NCBI GenBank assembly: GCA_050084515.1
Contig: CM114273.1
Span: 33,666,001-33,730,000 of the forward strand
Length of the DNA stretch: 64,000 nucleotides
From: Blasia pusilla
Taxonomy: Eukaryota > Marchantiophyta > Marchantiopsida > Blasiales
Reading direction: 5' to 3'
Shown here piece by piece: positions 36,029 through 46,520 of the stretch. The position numbers and the translations under genes are program-made. Each line of letters opens with the position of its first letter. Positions within the stretch are counted from its first letter, which is position 1. Below the pieces are notes generated by a model. The model searched no databases and was not told where the DNA came from. It saw only the letters and a program-made list of their open reading frames with translations.

Positions 36029-39000
36029 GTTAATTAACATCAACGTTTCATTTGTTAGTTTAAATGAATATGATGGTGAATGGATTTATGTTGAAGGTTT
36101 ATATTGCTTGATTATCGTCTAGAATGTTGAATTGCGTTAAGAATTGGGTTTTCTAGTGTCTTTAACGCATTCATTACTAATTCTTTTTGGCGAAGGATGT
36201 CGTCTTAATGCAAACAAAAGATTATTGGTGCTTTTCATTGAAATCGAAGGGTTGGGTTTTTTAAGTCGCTTGTCAAATAGCATCTGATCTTTGGTTTCAA
36301 GCAATTCCTTGTACGATCAAATTTCCAATGACAGGTCCAAAGAGACTCAAGATTCGGAGTGGAGGATGTCTGATGGTTGTCACCGTAGTATTTTGCAATA
36401 CTTTTGATAAGTCTATTATAGATGAATAACTCGCCACTGTAAATAGGGTACTTTGAAAAAAAAACTTCCCACGTCCCTCAGCAACACAAGAGATATGGTC
36501 AATCAGGAGTATAGATTCCTTCCAATCCTCGGGGAGAAAAAATTTTGAATGGCCAAAATGGGTGATTTGGTGGAGATTTTCAGTAGGTTGTCAAAGGTTG
36601 GATCGTAGAAGAATGCCATTGTGGTCAATCCAAATTGATGTTTATTGTAAGACTCTAATGGTGAGTTTTTTTTTTCGACACTAAGTTTTGATCATGATTA
36701 TATATAGTCTAATTCCTATTTGAATGACATATAATAATTCTTGGAGCAGATGCCTTCACAGGTTTCGAGCATCAATTTCCAAGCATTTTGTTTGCAAGTG
36801 GATACGACAATATTGTCCGACTTCTGCTTGAAATTTGATCAATTCTTCAAGAGTGATTCAAATTGTAGTCTTTTAAGGACTATTTAGGCAGTGAAGTCTT
36901 AACCAAAATGAAAGTTGGCATCTATGGAAGCCAAAAAACTTGGGGATGTTAGGAATTGCAAAGAAGCAAAGGAACCAGACAACCTTGTGAATACACCTGT
37001 TGGATACCGAAGAAGACAAATAAGAAGTAAGCTCCATATTTTTTTGCTTTGAATGACAACAGTTTGTTCCTATTCCCACCATTATTTGGTTCAATCATTT
37101 AGGCCAACAACTAATTCTGGCCAATTTCCACGATCAAGACGATGAAGTCACGGAGAGGGGTGAAGCCGTGAAGGCGATGGATTAGGTCCCTCGACTGCTA
37201 AAAGGGTGACATCGACTAATTCATTAAACCTTCCAATTTTTACAGGGGAGACTAATGCCCTAGCTACTCCTGGTTTGTCATGATATTTTGAAAAAATTAT
37301 GCCAATACAATTGGGAGAAAATATTGGAAAATAAATTTTAAATACTGATAATGAAATATCTTGATGATTTTGATTGGGATGCTAAAAGATGGAATTCTAA
37401 TTTACGTATCTGTTTGCGAAGCAGTCATCTTTGATTGGTGAAAACTCACTTAGACTCAGCCGTGACTAGTGAGGGAGGAAAGGATGATGAAGTGCTAGAC
37501 GGAAAGTCCAAGTAGACGTGGTTGTCAAAATCACCAACTACGGTGAGAAATTTACATAATCTCTATGATCCTCCTAACGCAACTATATCCTCCTTCGTAT
37601 TAGTTTGAAATTTTTTTTTTTTTTTTGATTATGTTGAGTGTCTTCGCCCACTACAAGGAGAAAAGGAGAGATAGGGACAACTTGGGATGGAAAAGCAGAC
37701 TCAAACATTGTTATTGAATTTTCCTACTCAAGTGAACAATCCAACTAATGATTCCTAATGCATCTTTGTCCTCCCTCCTCTTTCCTTCAATGTGTCTACA
37801 TCAGAACTTAAGTTCTCATTATGTCGAGCATCTTTGTCCTCCATAGTGAAAAGAAGAGAGCAAGGGACAATAGGGGACGGAAAAGCTCACAGGAGCGTTA
37901 TCCACTTCTCCTACTCACGTGAGCAACCCAAGTAATAATTCCTAACGCATCTCAATTCTCATTCTTTTGAGCGTCTCCACACTTAATTGTCAACTCCATA
38001 AACTTTAAGAAGCCATTGCAAAAAAAGTAATTCTATTTTTGCATTCATGCACAAGTCATTCAATGGAACGGGTACTAGGTCGACGTCTCAATGTTCAGCG
38101 ATTGGTGACTCATAATTTAGAAAACTCACAACTTAGAAAACTAGTAAATAGTGTCATTGGGAATGACTTAGAGGTTGCCCTCAAACCAAAGGATTTTGTC
38201 GATAGTTGACGTAAATTAACAAGTAAATATGTAAATGCACAAAAAAAAATACACATGTTGGACCTCAAGCTCCAAGGTCTATAAAGCCTGCGGCTCACGT
38301 GAGAAGTATATTATCGAAGAAAATTGGTAGGCCACAAAATGTGGCATCTCCCCAAAATGAAGGGAGAACGAATATCTCCATGGCAAGGACAAGTGGAGCT
38401 AGTAGCGATTTGAAGGATTATCTGGGAATTGTGAGTTGGGAACCAGCGTGAAAAATGACAAAAGGATCCCATTCCCAAGACATGGACCAATTTTAGGGAC
38501 ATGTGTAGCCACTAGTAGTTCCAAGTCTTCTCTACAAATTTTAGGTGTGGAATCTTGGTAGAAAATGAAGGAAATAAACCCATCCCCAAGACATGGAACA
38601 AGTCTTAAGAGTAGTGGGACGAACATCGACTTGGGGATCTCTTCCTTGGTAAGACTCAATGGGAATCTTGTGTACTATTATGGATTTCATACTAACTTTG
38701 ATCAGGCTAAAAGATATTTGAGATTACTAGCGGGTGGTGGGTCCATAAATTTGACTATGGAGGATGAAACCTGCTTCTTGGAAACCATTAGGGAAATGAG
38801 TGTGGAAATTAAATCTTTCGATTTTACCTCCGGCGGAGTTTGACGTGAAATATATTTTTAATGCATTTTAATCAGAACTGAAGTTTCGATTCACAATCCC
38901 CTTTGATTGCTTTCTTGCTTTTATTCTCTAGATAGCCATCTATCCATTCCTACCATGACATACATCTTTATGATGCTAAGAGCTAAAAAGCCAAATTGCT

Positions 39001-39714
39001 CACATGGCCATATTGGTAATTATTTTCATGTCATAAATGTCACTCGAGTAAGCCTAGATGTATAAATCCCTATCATATCTATGACACCAATTTTGGCATT
39101 CTTGGTGAATTAAAGTTTTTTGGGTTTTCGACTTTCTTGAAGTCATGCTTACAAGTAAAATAAGGACTTAAGTACATTTAAATATGACCATATATTCAAG
39201 TTATTTTGCAAGCAATCAAGTCTCTTTTAGTGGCCGACAGCCTATATAGTATGATCTTGAAGTTAAAATGTTACGAATGATGTTGATAGTGTTTATTTTG
39301 CTCGTTTCTTTGGACATCTCAAGAGAGCGAAGGCTAGCGTGTGATGTGGTTAAAGTCGTGGTATATCCATCAGAGCAATATTTGCAACAAAAACTAATTT
39401 ATTTCGTGATAGCCCTGAATTTTACAGCGCAATGTTATAGTTCTCACAATCTTAGCTTCCATTCTCTGCAATAGGTTACAATTCCCACTATACATGACTA
39501 CAAATATCTAGTATCAAAGAATTTATAACTGGTAACAATACATTTTTAATCAGAGGAGATTCTCATCCGTTGCTATATCTGTGACATTGACCGGCTCAAA
39601 CGTGGGCAACATACTTCCTTAATCCACCCATTTCAATATGCTACATTTCACGTTCTATTTACAAATGTACCCAATGGCATCAAAATAGAGTATCATTCAG
39701 CTACTTATTTCCCT
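36029..39714. other. No gene recognised; small duplications
   Basis: Mixed-composition DNA lies between the two copies of the unrecognised gene. A 92-codon plus frame at 38565-38843 (ending SFDFTSGGV) and short minus frames around 38311-38659 overlap and show no motif. A poly-T run sits at about 37610-37626. A direct duplication lies at 37630-37990. Confidence 0.35.
37630..37990. repeat. Direct duplication, two units of about 186 bases
   Basis: Units starting near 37630 and 37817 share ttatgt.gagc.tctt.g.cc, then 'aaaaggagaga.a.gggacaa..tgggatggaaaagc', then 'ctcctactca.gtgaacaa.cca..taat.attcctaa.gcatct'. They are diverged but collinear. Confidence 0.5.
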
Positions 39715-41271
39715 CGGTGAGGTATCTTCCTGCTTAATCGTAAGAGTGTCTCATCTATGGCAAGGTCGGTAGTCTCCTTCCGAACCTCACGGAGATATTT
39801 ATTGAGTCCATCGTGAAGTTACTCCAACTAAACCTTCTCTCCCTCGAAGTCACAACAATCCTCGTGAAATCAATTTGGAGATCTTATTTTAGGATCTGGT
39901 AGATAGTTTGGAACTTATCGTAATTCTTCTTCTGATACTCCTAGTCCAAACTGCGCAGGTCCACATCCTTGTCCTTAGCCTTTGCGATGATTTAGCTAAA
40001 AAGAAGATGCTTTAGTTCGTGCAGGTCGTACTCGTAAAGGAAAAAATGGGCAACTTCTTGCCCGCTCACCAATAAGCACTGTTCGATGGTTGTTGGAGAT
40101 CATTCCCTTTGATGAAATAGTAGAATACGTTATCTATCACACCAGACGCCTTGGAGTCGAAGAAGATTTGGTATGCCTTCTTACATTCCCGGTCTAGGCG
40201 GGAACCTAGAGTATCTACAATGGTGATCGACTTGGTTGCAACCCTTAGCACAAAGTGATGGTCATGCAGGGTGACGATAAACATCTTGTCCCTCGTGCTG
40301 CACCACTTCATTCCACACAGTGTCCAGACTCTCATCTGGCATGGCACCATAAGGAAAAACGTCATAAATATAAGGGAGGGAGACATAACCCACAAATCTC
40401 ATGTTGGTGTTGATGTAGACACCGAATGACGGTCGACCCTTCTGACTCCACCTTGCTACGGACTCTAGGTCTAAGAAGCCGCTTTTATCAATGACATCTT
40501 TGAAACCATACTAATTCTCCCACTTTGCGTACAAGCGAGCCCCCAACTTCACGACGCCGTCAAGAACTCCAACCGGGAGATATTTCTCTGTCGGATACTC
40601 TAAACACCACATGGCAATAAGGAAGGCATTGATACTGCATGCTGACGTCCTGAATGTCCAATGAAATAGTACGTCTCATCACTAGCTCGTGGATATTGGA
40701 GGGAAGATTTTGAACTCCCGAATTCAGTTTGGCTCGATAAATGATGGATTGAGTAACATCCACATGATAGTTCTCTTCATTATTCGTGTCTAAAAGGTGC
40801 AAAACCAAGAATGTGTCACTAGCAACAATGCTACACCCAATCAAGCACATTCCACCCAAAATTTCACTATTCTTCCCTGCAAGTTTGACATTCAATCTTA
40901 TTTCAAACACCCCTTGCGCAGCCGATATTGTAAAGTACATCCCATAAGCCTGAAAAATCTGCTTTACAAAATTGAAAGGCACTCTTTGGTCACGGATCAA
41001 AGTGCATAGAATCTTTTTCTGGGTAAGAATCTGCTTCTTAACTATGATTGTAGACCAAAAAACTTTACTACAACATGAGAACTCGTAATCAATGCGTTAA
41101 ACACAAGAGAGAAAACCCATTTCTGAACGCACGATAGGCAAGAATCGAGCAATATAGTACTATCATAAATCCATTTAGTCCAAATATATGTAGACGTGAA
41201 CTAACCTTGGTGAATTGGAAAGTGGAGATCTGCACAACCTCAGGAATTTCGGAACTTGGTCCCTTGGGCAT
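39715..41271 (-). pseudogene. Broken two-exon gene of unrecognised family
   Basis: Exon 1 (41271-41206) encodes 22 residues, MPKGPSSEIPEVVQISTFQFTK. A 175-base GT-AG intron (41205-41031) follows, and exon 2 continues in frame from 41030 for about 157 codons to 40560. A one-base shift near 40575 moves the coding pattern to another frame (PVGVLDGVVKLGARLYAKWEN, one stop, then a clean stretch through GVYINTNMRFVGYVSLPYIY). A second shift near 40290 leads into MFIVTLHDHHFVLRVATKSI and TIVDTLGSRLDRECKKAYQI. Weak coding-like sequence with stops goes on to about 39715. The segment KSITIVDTLGSRL...AYQIFFD recalls the C-terminal block of plant NT-C2 (EEIG1/EHBP1-like) proteins, but this is from memory and weak. 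Clean splice sites with multiple breaks suggest a recently decayed gene. Confidence 0.5.
41206..41271 (-). other. First exon of the broken gene, with clean GT-AG intron after it
   Basis: The start codon is at 41271-41269. The exon ends in ACCAAG followed by gttagttcac, and the intron ends ...taagaagcag before ATTCTTACC (41030). The reading frame passes through the junction in phase 0. The homologous exon at 35932-36028 has a donor at the same point. Confidence 0.5.
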
Positions 41272-41789
41272 TTGTTGCTCTGGTCTACGGTGGAATTCAA
41301 TGAGCTAAAGATTTTGAAACCAGGGGTCCACTGACACCACCAGATTCAATCTGAACTCTTGATTCAAAAATTTATCAGTTATCGTCCTTCCGTTTCTCTT
41401 GCGAACCTAGGAATTGATACTAAAACTTACAAGGATGACGTCCCGAACACCCGACTGAACCCAACAAGGATGACGTCTACCTTGGTCAGAAACTCAATGT
41501 CCGAAAAAGGAGGAAATTTGACAGCAGCCGGATTGTGTTACAAGATTCCTTACCCTAACATATGTTTCAATCTACCCCCGCGGTTCAATCAAAATTCCAT
41601 ATTAGGTATTGTTCTAGCATACATTCACCCGCCAAAACTATGTAGGCTCGCATGGCTATAATAGAGTACATTTGAAGGGCACTTGCAAAATTACTCCCTC
41701 CCAAACCTCTACCAATCAAAACACGAAGTAGTAAACGATAGCAATTCTTCATGATTGGTTCTTTGTTCGCAGTACAAAAAACTTAGCAC
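41272..41789. other. 5' side of the broken gene, nothing else recognised
   Basis: A 100-codon plus frame (41359-41661) is present without recognisable motif. About 45 bases immediately upstream of the start codon are conserved in the partial copy at 35932-35970, so the duplicated unit included at least a little 5' flank. Confidence 0.35.
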
Positions 41790-42065
41790 AACCCCAAAGG
41801 GTACTAAGTCTGAATCGCCACGACGTCAGAAGCCGTGATACCTTCTCAAGGGGTACCAAGTCTAAAGGGTTTCCAAGCGTGAAGGGCTACTACATGTGAA
41901 GCGTTTGCAAACTTGAAGGGCTATAAGGATGGAGCACTACCACGTCTGAGAGGATACTATGTCTAGATCCTTACCACGTCAAAAAGGCTACTACGTCAGA
42001 AACGTTACCACATCTGAACGGACCGTTCGAGCATTTGAAGGGGTACTACGTTCAAACCATTAGTA
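41790..42065. repeat. Degenerate short-motif array (TACyACGTCtGAA-like)
   Basis: About a dozen variants of a 15-20-base motif (for example taccacgtctgag, tactacgtcagaa, taccacatctgaa, tactacgttcaaa), usually followed by an aaggg word, line up over some 270 bases. It is not a coding array: stops occur in all frames. Confidence 0.55.
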
Positions 42066-42949
42066 GGTTAGGCTTCTGACAACTTGCAATAGGATCTCAA
42101 GTCCATACTTGAATGAACATGGCAGATCATAATCTGTGTGGTTCCCAAGTGTAGATCTTAACATACTAACCGTTACGTCGGTTATCCAAACGGCATGAGC
42201 CAATCCCTTTAATGAGATTAAATACACTGTTAGGAAGAAATCCAAGTGTTAGAGGCCAAATATTGCGGCCTTTGACGATCCTCCTGCTCCTTATCCCTCC
42301 AGCATTATCTACTTTAGTAAGATGGGACTAAAGGAGAGAAGTTTACACTACAAACGGAGTAGATATATAGACGAGTGACCTAAGTCCTCGAAAAGCACGG
42401 CTAGCCAACAACAAAACGCATTCAGAACTAAAAGGCAGTAAGGCGGTTGTAGACCTCAACGCCGCAATTACACTTTGACAACCTCACTTGAAAGAGCCGA
42501 AGTTCCCTATCCTAATCTATAGTAACTCTTTCCAATGACATTGCTAGCCTCTACAAGGACTACATAAGAATTAGAACTTTAGAAATGCAAACTTATTCCA
42601 ACCCAATTAGCAATTGGAACTCTAGTTCCAAAAGAACAAGCTGGCTTTGGTCGGTCAGGAGTACTTAAGAATCAGACCTATAGATCTAGTTAAACAAATG
42701 ATAATTGAATCCAATTCCCTAAACGATTTTCGTAACTCTACATGTAGGTTGTGAATCGGAAGTGTAGTTGCAAACCCTAAAACCTAAACACTGACATGCA
42801 CAACACTTCTAGAAATGATAGAATGACCAAAATACCTTCAAGAAGGGCACTCAAGAATCCAACTCTGCATGACATCTCCCGCTCCGCAATAAAAGCCATA
42901 CATCCAATTGCATCGGAAGTATGGATCTAGGCTTAGTTTGATAGCTTTG
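42066..42949. other. No gene recognised; decayed outliers of the 150-base array
   Basis: From about 42510 the wording 'ccaatgacattgctagcctctacaaggactac' and 'ggaactctagttccaaaagaac' resembles the tandem units that begin at about 42960, so diverged units may extend the array leftwards. No other feature is supported. Confidence 0.35.
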
Positions 42950-44150
42950 AATCCAAAAATGAACGGATACCTGAACCCGTGCTTTCAGAACTAGAGTTCC
43001 CAAATCCAATTGCTGGCCTCTATGCCTATTACCTCACAATGGGAACTATAGATCCAGTTCTTGAAAAGAGAAGGAGGATCAATCAGAACTCAAGTTTCGG
43101 TTCCAGACACGACAACTGAGTCCGAACGACTACTTTTGGAACTATAGTTCCCAAATGAGATCGCGGGCCTCTTTATCGGATTCTTCACTATCGGAACTAG
43201 AGATCCACTTATCGAAATGAGAAGGAGGATCAATTGGAACTCAGGTTCTGGTTCCTGCCACGACAACTGAGCCCGAATGGAGGCGTTTGGAGCTGTAGTT
43301 CCTTAATGAGATTGCGGGCCTCCTCCCCGGCTTCCACACCATCAGAACTAGAGAAGGAGGATGAATCAGAACTCAGATTCCGGTTCCAAACACGAGGATT
43401 GAGCTCGATTGGATGCTTTCGGAAGTGTTGTTCCCAAATGAGATCGTTGTCGTCCTTCCCGGCTTCCTCACCATGGGAACCCCTCTCAAAATGAGAAGGA
43501 GGATCAATCGGAACTCAGGTTTTGGTTCCAAAGATGAGTCTCCCTACCTAAACGAGGCCTTTCGAACTGTACTTCCCAAATCAAATCTCCGGCCTCCTTG
43601 TCGGATTCCTCACTATCGGCACTAGAGGTCCACTTCTCATAATGAGAAGCAGGATCAATTAGAACACAAGTTCCAGTTCCAGATATGGGAGTCCCTACCT
43701 AAACGAGGGCTTTTGGAACTGTAGTTCCCAAATCAAATCACCGGCCACTTTCCTTACTACCTCACCATTGGATCTCTACTTCCAGTTCTCGAAATGAGAA
43801 GGAGGATCAATCGGAACACAGGTTCCGGTTCCAGACTCAACAATTGAGCCCAAACGGTTACTTTCAGAACTGTAGTTCCCAAATCAAATCACCGGCCTCC
43901 TTATCGGATTCCTCAATATCCGCACCAAAGATCCACTTCTCATAATGAGAAGCAGGATCAATCAGGACACAAGTTCTAGTTCTAGATATGGGAGTCCCTA
44001 ACTAAACCAGGGCTTTGGAACTGTAATTCCCAAATCAAATCGACGACCTATTTCCTTGCTACCTTATCATCGAAACTCTAGTTTTAGTTGTCAAAATGAG
44101 AAGGAGGATCAATCGGAACTCACGTTCTGGTTCTAGAGACGGGACTCCCA
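42950..44150. repeat. Tandem array, about eight units of roughly 150 bases
   Basis: The block 'gagaaggaggatcaatcggaactcaggttc' recurs at about 43071, 43219, 43344, 43495, 43642, 43796, 43948 and 44100. Spacings are about 148, 125, 151, 147, 154, 152 and 152. Each unit also carries 'ttggaactgtagttcccaaatcaaatc.ccggcctcctt..cgg.ttcctca.tatcggaact'. Units at 43642 and 43948 share agcaggatcaat and gatatgggagtccct, whereas 43495, 43796 and 44100 have aggaggatcaat, which hints at a 300-base two-unit order. Frames through it, such as 43234-43494, follow the repeat and are not genes. Confidence 0.8.
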
Positions 44151-44186
44151 ATCTACAAGCAAGGATCTAATTGGATAATTGGATCA

Positions 44187-44960
44187 TTGGCAGAGTTGTT
44201 TCGGAGTTTGGAAAACCCCCCCGCTGAAATACATGAATTCTTAGACGGACCCGACCTAACTCCACTTCACAGTCGATTCTTAAAAGGGAGGAAAAAGCTT
44301 GATGGATTACTCCGTGCAGCCTATAGGCTCATAGAGTCTGCCGACGAGGGAACAAGGAAGTTGTCTAAGATTCTGAATCTACAAATGGACAGCTCTGGAA
44401 AAGATAACAAATATATATACGTCATGGCTTACTTGGCCCTTCTTGTTCATAGGGAGGTATTCGAAGAGATTAACTTGGCTCTTCTCATCCCCAGGCACGC
44501 TCACGAAGATGTTGATGCTATGTTTAGCAAGTTCTCGGGAACTTTGCGGCAACAGAATGCATACACCTTGAAAGATCTTGCAACACAATTTTTTAACTCC
44601 ATCTCCCCAAATCCAGCACCACAAGTGGTTTAGGAAATTCCCGACTTCAAGGAGTACTTGAAAGGTTTCATCAGGCCTAAGACAAAAAATTTGTGGTATG
44701 AACTCCAGAAGCCAAGTCGATTCCGATTTACTAGATCTCCAGATGGTATGCCCATCATGCATTATAAGATGTATGGTTCCGATAAAGAGTGGCTGCCGAA
44801 TGCCCATGGTTATAACGTGTTTTTATGTCATGAAATTATTGGACATCCTCTTATCCCTACTGAGAATCCAAAGCGCTTATTGCCCCACCCAAAATTGACA
44901 AGTCCGTCCATGGGACGGACATGTCTGGACATGACCAAGGACATGGAACGCCGAGCGTGA
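44187..44960 (+). pseudogene. DUF7869-like transposon protein, C-terminal fragment
   Basis: An open frame of 148 codons ends in one TAG (44631-44633) and then continues in the same frame for another 100 codons to 44960. The region IPRHAHEDVDAMFSKFSGTL (residues about 102-121) matches the 'HtHeDvDqmFsr.s..L' block typical of DUF7869 proteins, which occur in transposable elements of algae, bryophytes, ferns and fungi. The preceding segment (KYIYVMAYLALLV...EEINLALL) also fits, as does a later block, PIMHYKMYGSDKEWLP. The N-terminal part is missing: upstream is the 150-base tandem array, and downstream the frame runs into the GC mini-hairpin array. It is a decayed fragment with a single stop, so degeneration is moderate. 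Confidence 0.55.
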
Positions 44961-46025
44961 GCATGGGTTTTTGTGGCGCCAAGATCAACCGTGCGGGCTT
45001 CACTTGGGGGCCAATCGTGCGGGCTCCGATGAAGGGTGTAGGCCTCAGTTGCGATGCGGGCTGCAAGTGAGCGCGACGTGCGAGCTAGCGTGCATGCCCT
45101 AAAGAACGCGTCCGGGCTGCCTGTGGGCCGCCGAGCCCGCGTGCAGGCTCATTGCGGGCCTTGGAGCCCGCATGGGGGCTAGGGTGCGGGCCTTGAAGCC
45201 TACATCCAGGCTGCTTGCGAGCCGCCAAGCTCGCGCGCAAGCTCTTTGCGGGCCTTGGAGCCCACATGCAAGCTAGGGTGCGGGCCTTGAAGCCCGCGGC
45301 AGGGCTGGTTGCACGCTAAGTGCGGGCCAAAAAGCCCATGCGCGGGGTAGGTCGCGGGCTCATTGCGAACCCGTGCCCGGGTTGCTTGCGGGCCATATAG
45401 CCCGTGCGCGAGCCCTGGAGCCTGTATTTGGGCTGCATGCGGGCAGCCAAGCCCGTGCACGGGCTAGTTCGGAGGCCCTAGAGCCTGCGAACGGGCTAGG
45501 TCGTGGGCCCCCAAGCCCGCATTTGGGCTAGGGTACCGACCTTGAAGCTCGCGTCCGGGAAGATTGCGGGTCGCTTGCAGGCCTCTGAGCCCGGCCTACT
45601 TTCGGGACTGGGAGCCTTCATGCACGCAAAGGTCGGGCTCGCATACGGGCCTTAGAGCCCACCTGCAGGCTAGGTTGCGAGCCGCCAAGCCCGCGTGCGG
45701 GCTGATTGCGGGCCCTGGGAGCCGAACGTAGGCCGAGCCCGGAAGCGCGGGCCAATTGCGGGTCCTAGAGCCCGCGTAGAGATTGCGCTGAAACTTCAAG
45801 GCCTAAGCGGGTTATAGTGCGGGCAATGGAGCCCGCGTCTGGGCTAGGCCGCGGGCTCATAGGCGGGTCGTTGAGCCTACCCGCGGGCCCGAAAGCCCGC
45901 AAATGGCCCGTATTGCGAGCTCGTAGCCTACGTGTGGGCCTTGGAGCCCCCATGCGGGCTAGGGCGCGAGGCCACGCATGGGCTCTTTGCGGGTTGTGCG
46001 GGCCAGGGTTGTGGCGATTGACGGT
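44961..46025. repeat. Array of GC-rich mini-hairpins (GCGGGC-N6-GCCCGC)
   Basis: Over about 1.05 kb the motif gcgggc, about six bases, gcccgc recurs. Perfect examples are at 45154-45171, 45280-45297, 45819-45836 and 45883-45900, and at least fourteen exact or near-exact copies can be counted, with loops such as cttgga, cttgaa, aatgga and ccgaaa. Spacers of 12-45 bases carry gggctagg/gggctgcttgcgggc words. Each copy can fold into a 6-bp stem. The array is extremely GC- and CpG-rich between AT-rich flanks. Frames on both strands encode Arg/Pro/Ala/Gly-rich products created by the repeat and are not genes. Confidence 0.85.
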
Positions 46026-46520
46026 TTGAGAGGTTGGAATAGGGTTGTTGTAGGAGAATATAGGTTAGTTAGAAATGAAAGTAATTGATGAATTTGTGAT
46101 CCTAGTGGTAGAGAAAGGAATGACTATATTAAAATAGATTTGAATAGGGTGGTTTTATTGCAAAATAGGTCTGTTGGAAATTGAAAGTAGGTCAAGAAGG
46201 AATTTAATTGGAGAATAAAAGTAGTTTTATTAAAGAAAATTAATGGAGATGGTTTAGTAATCAAATATAAGTGGGGGTAGATGATTTGGGGAGTTAGAAG
46301 GGTTTATTCTCTTCATTCCATCATCCCCCAAAGGTATTTTGGTTATCTAGGTTAGCATATTGATCTTTCTTGTTCATAGTGAGTGTTTCAAGTTTTGTTA
46401 CTGGAGCATTTAGGGACAATATTTGGTGTAATTTGCATACATTTTATTGATCCATACATACTAATATTTACATAGTAAATTGTTTCAAATTTTCCAAATA
46501 TTATTGGGTGGGGTTAGTGA
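46026..46520. other. AT-rich spacer, nothing recognised
   Basis: Composition drops abruptly at about 46025 from the GC array to AT-rich DNA. No motif, frame or repeat is seen before the hAT relic. Confidence 0.5.

Noticed and set aside
39715-40066. Stops in the broken gene as evidence of C-to-U RNA editing
   Set aside because: All stops are TAA/TAG and could be CAA/CAG, but any TAA/TAG is one C-to-T step from a glutamine codon. Frameshifts are also present and nothing points to an organellar location.
43234-43625. Plus-strand frames with internally repeated segments
   Set aside because: The protein repeat is the 150-base DNA tandem repeat read through; no start context or neighbouring exon supports a gene.
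42950-44150. CRISPR array
   Set aside because: Units are about 150 bases with similarity throughout, not short repeats with unique spacers, and the DNA is from a plant nucleus.
45085-45953. Several 60-90-codon frames rich in Arg, Pro and Ala
   Set aside because: They are translations of the GC mini-hairpin array; all frames and both strands give similar products.
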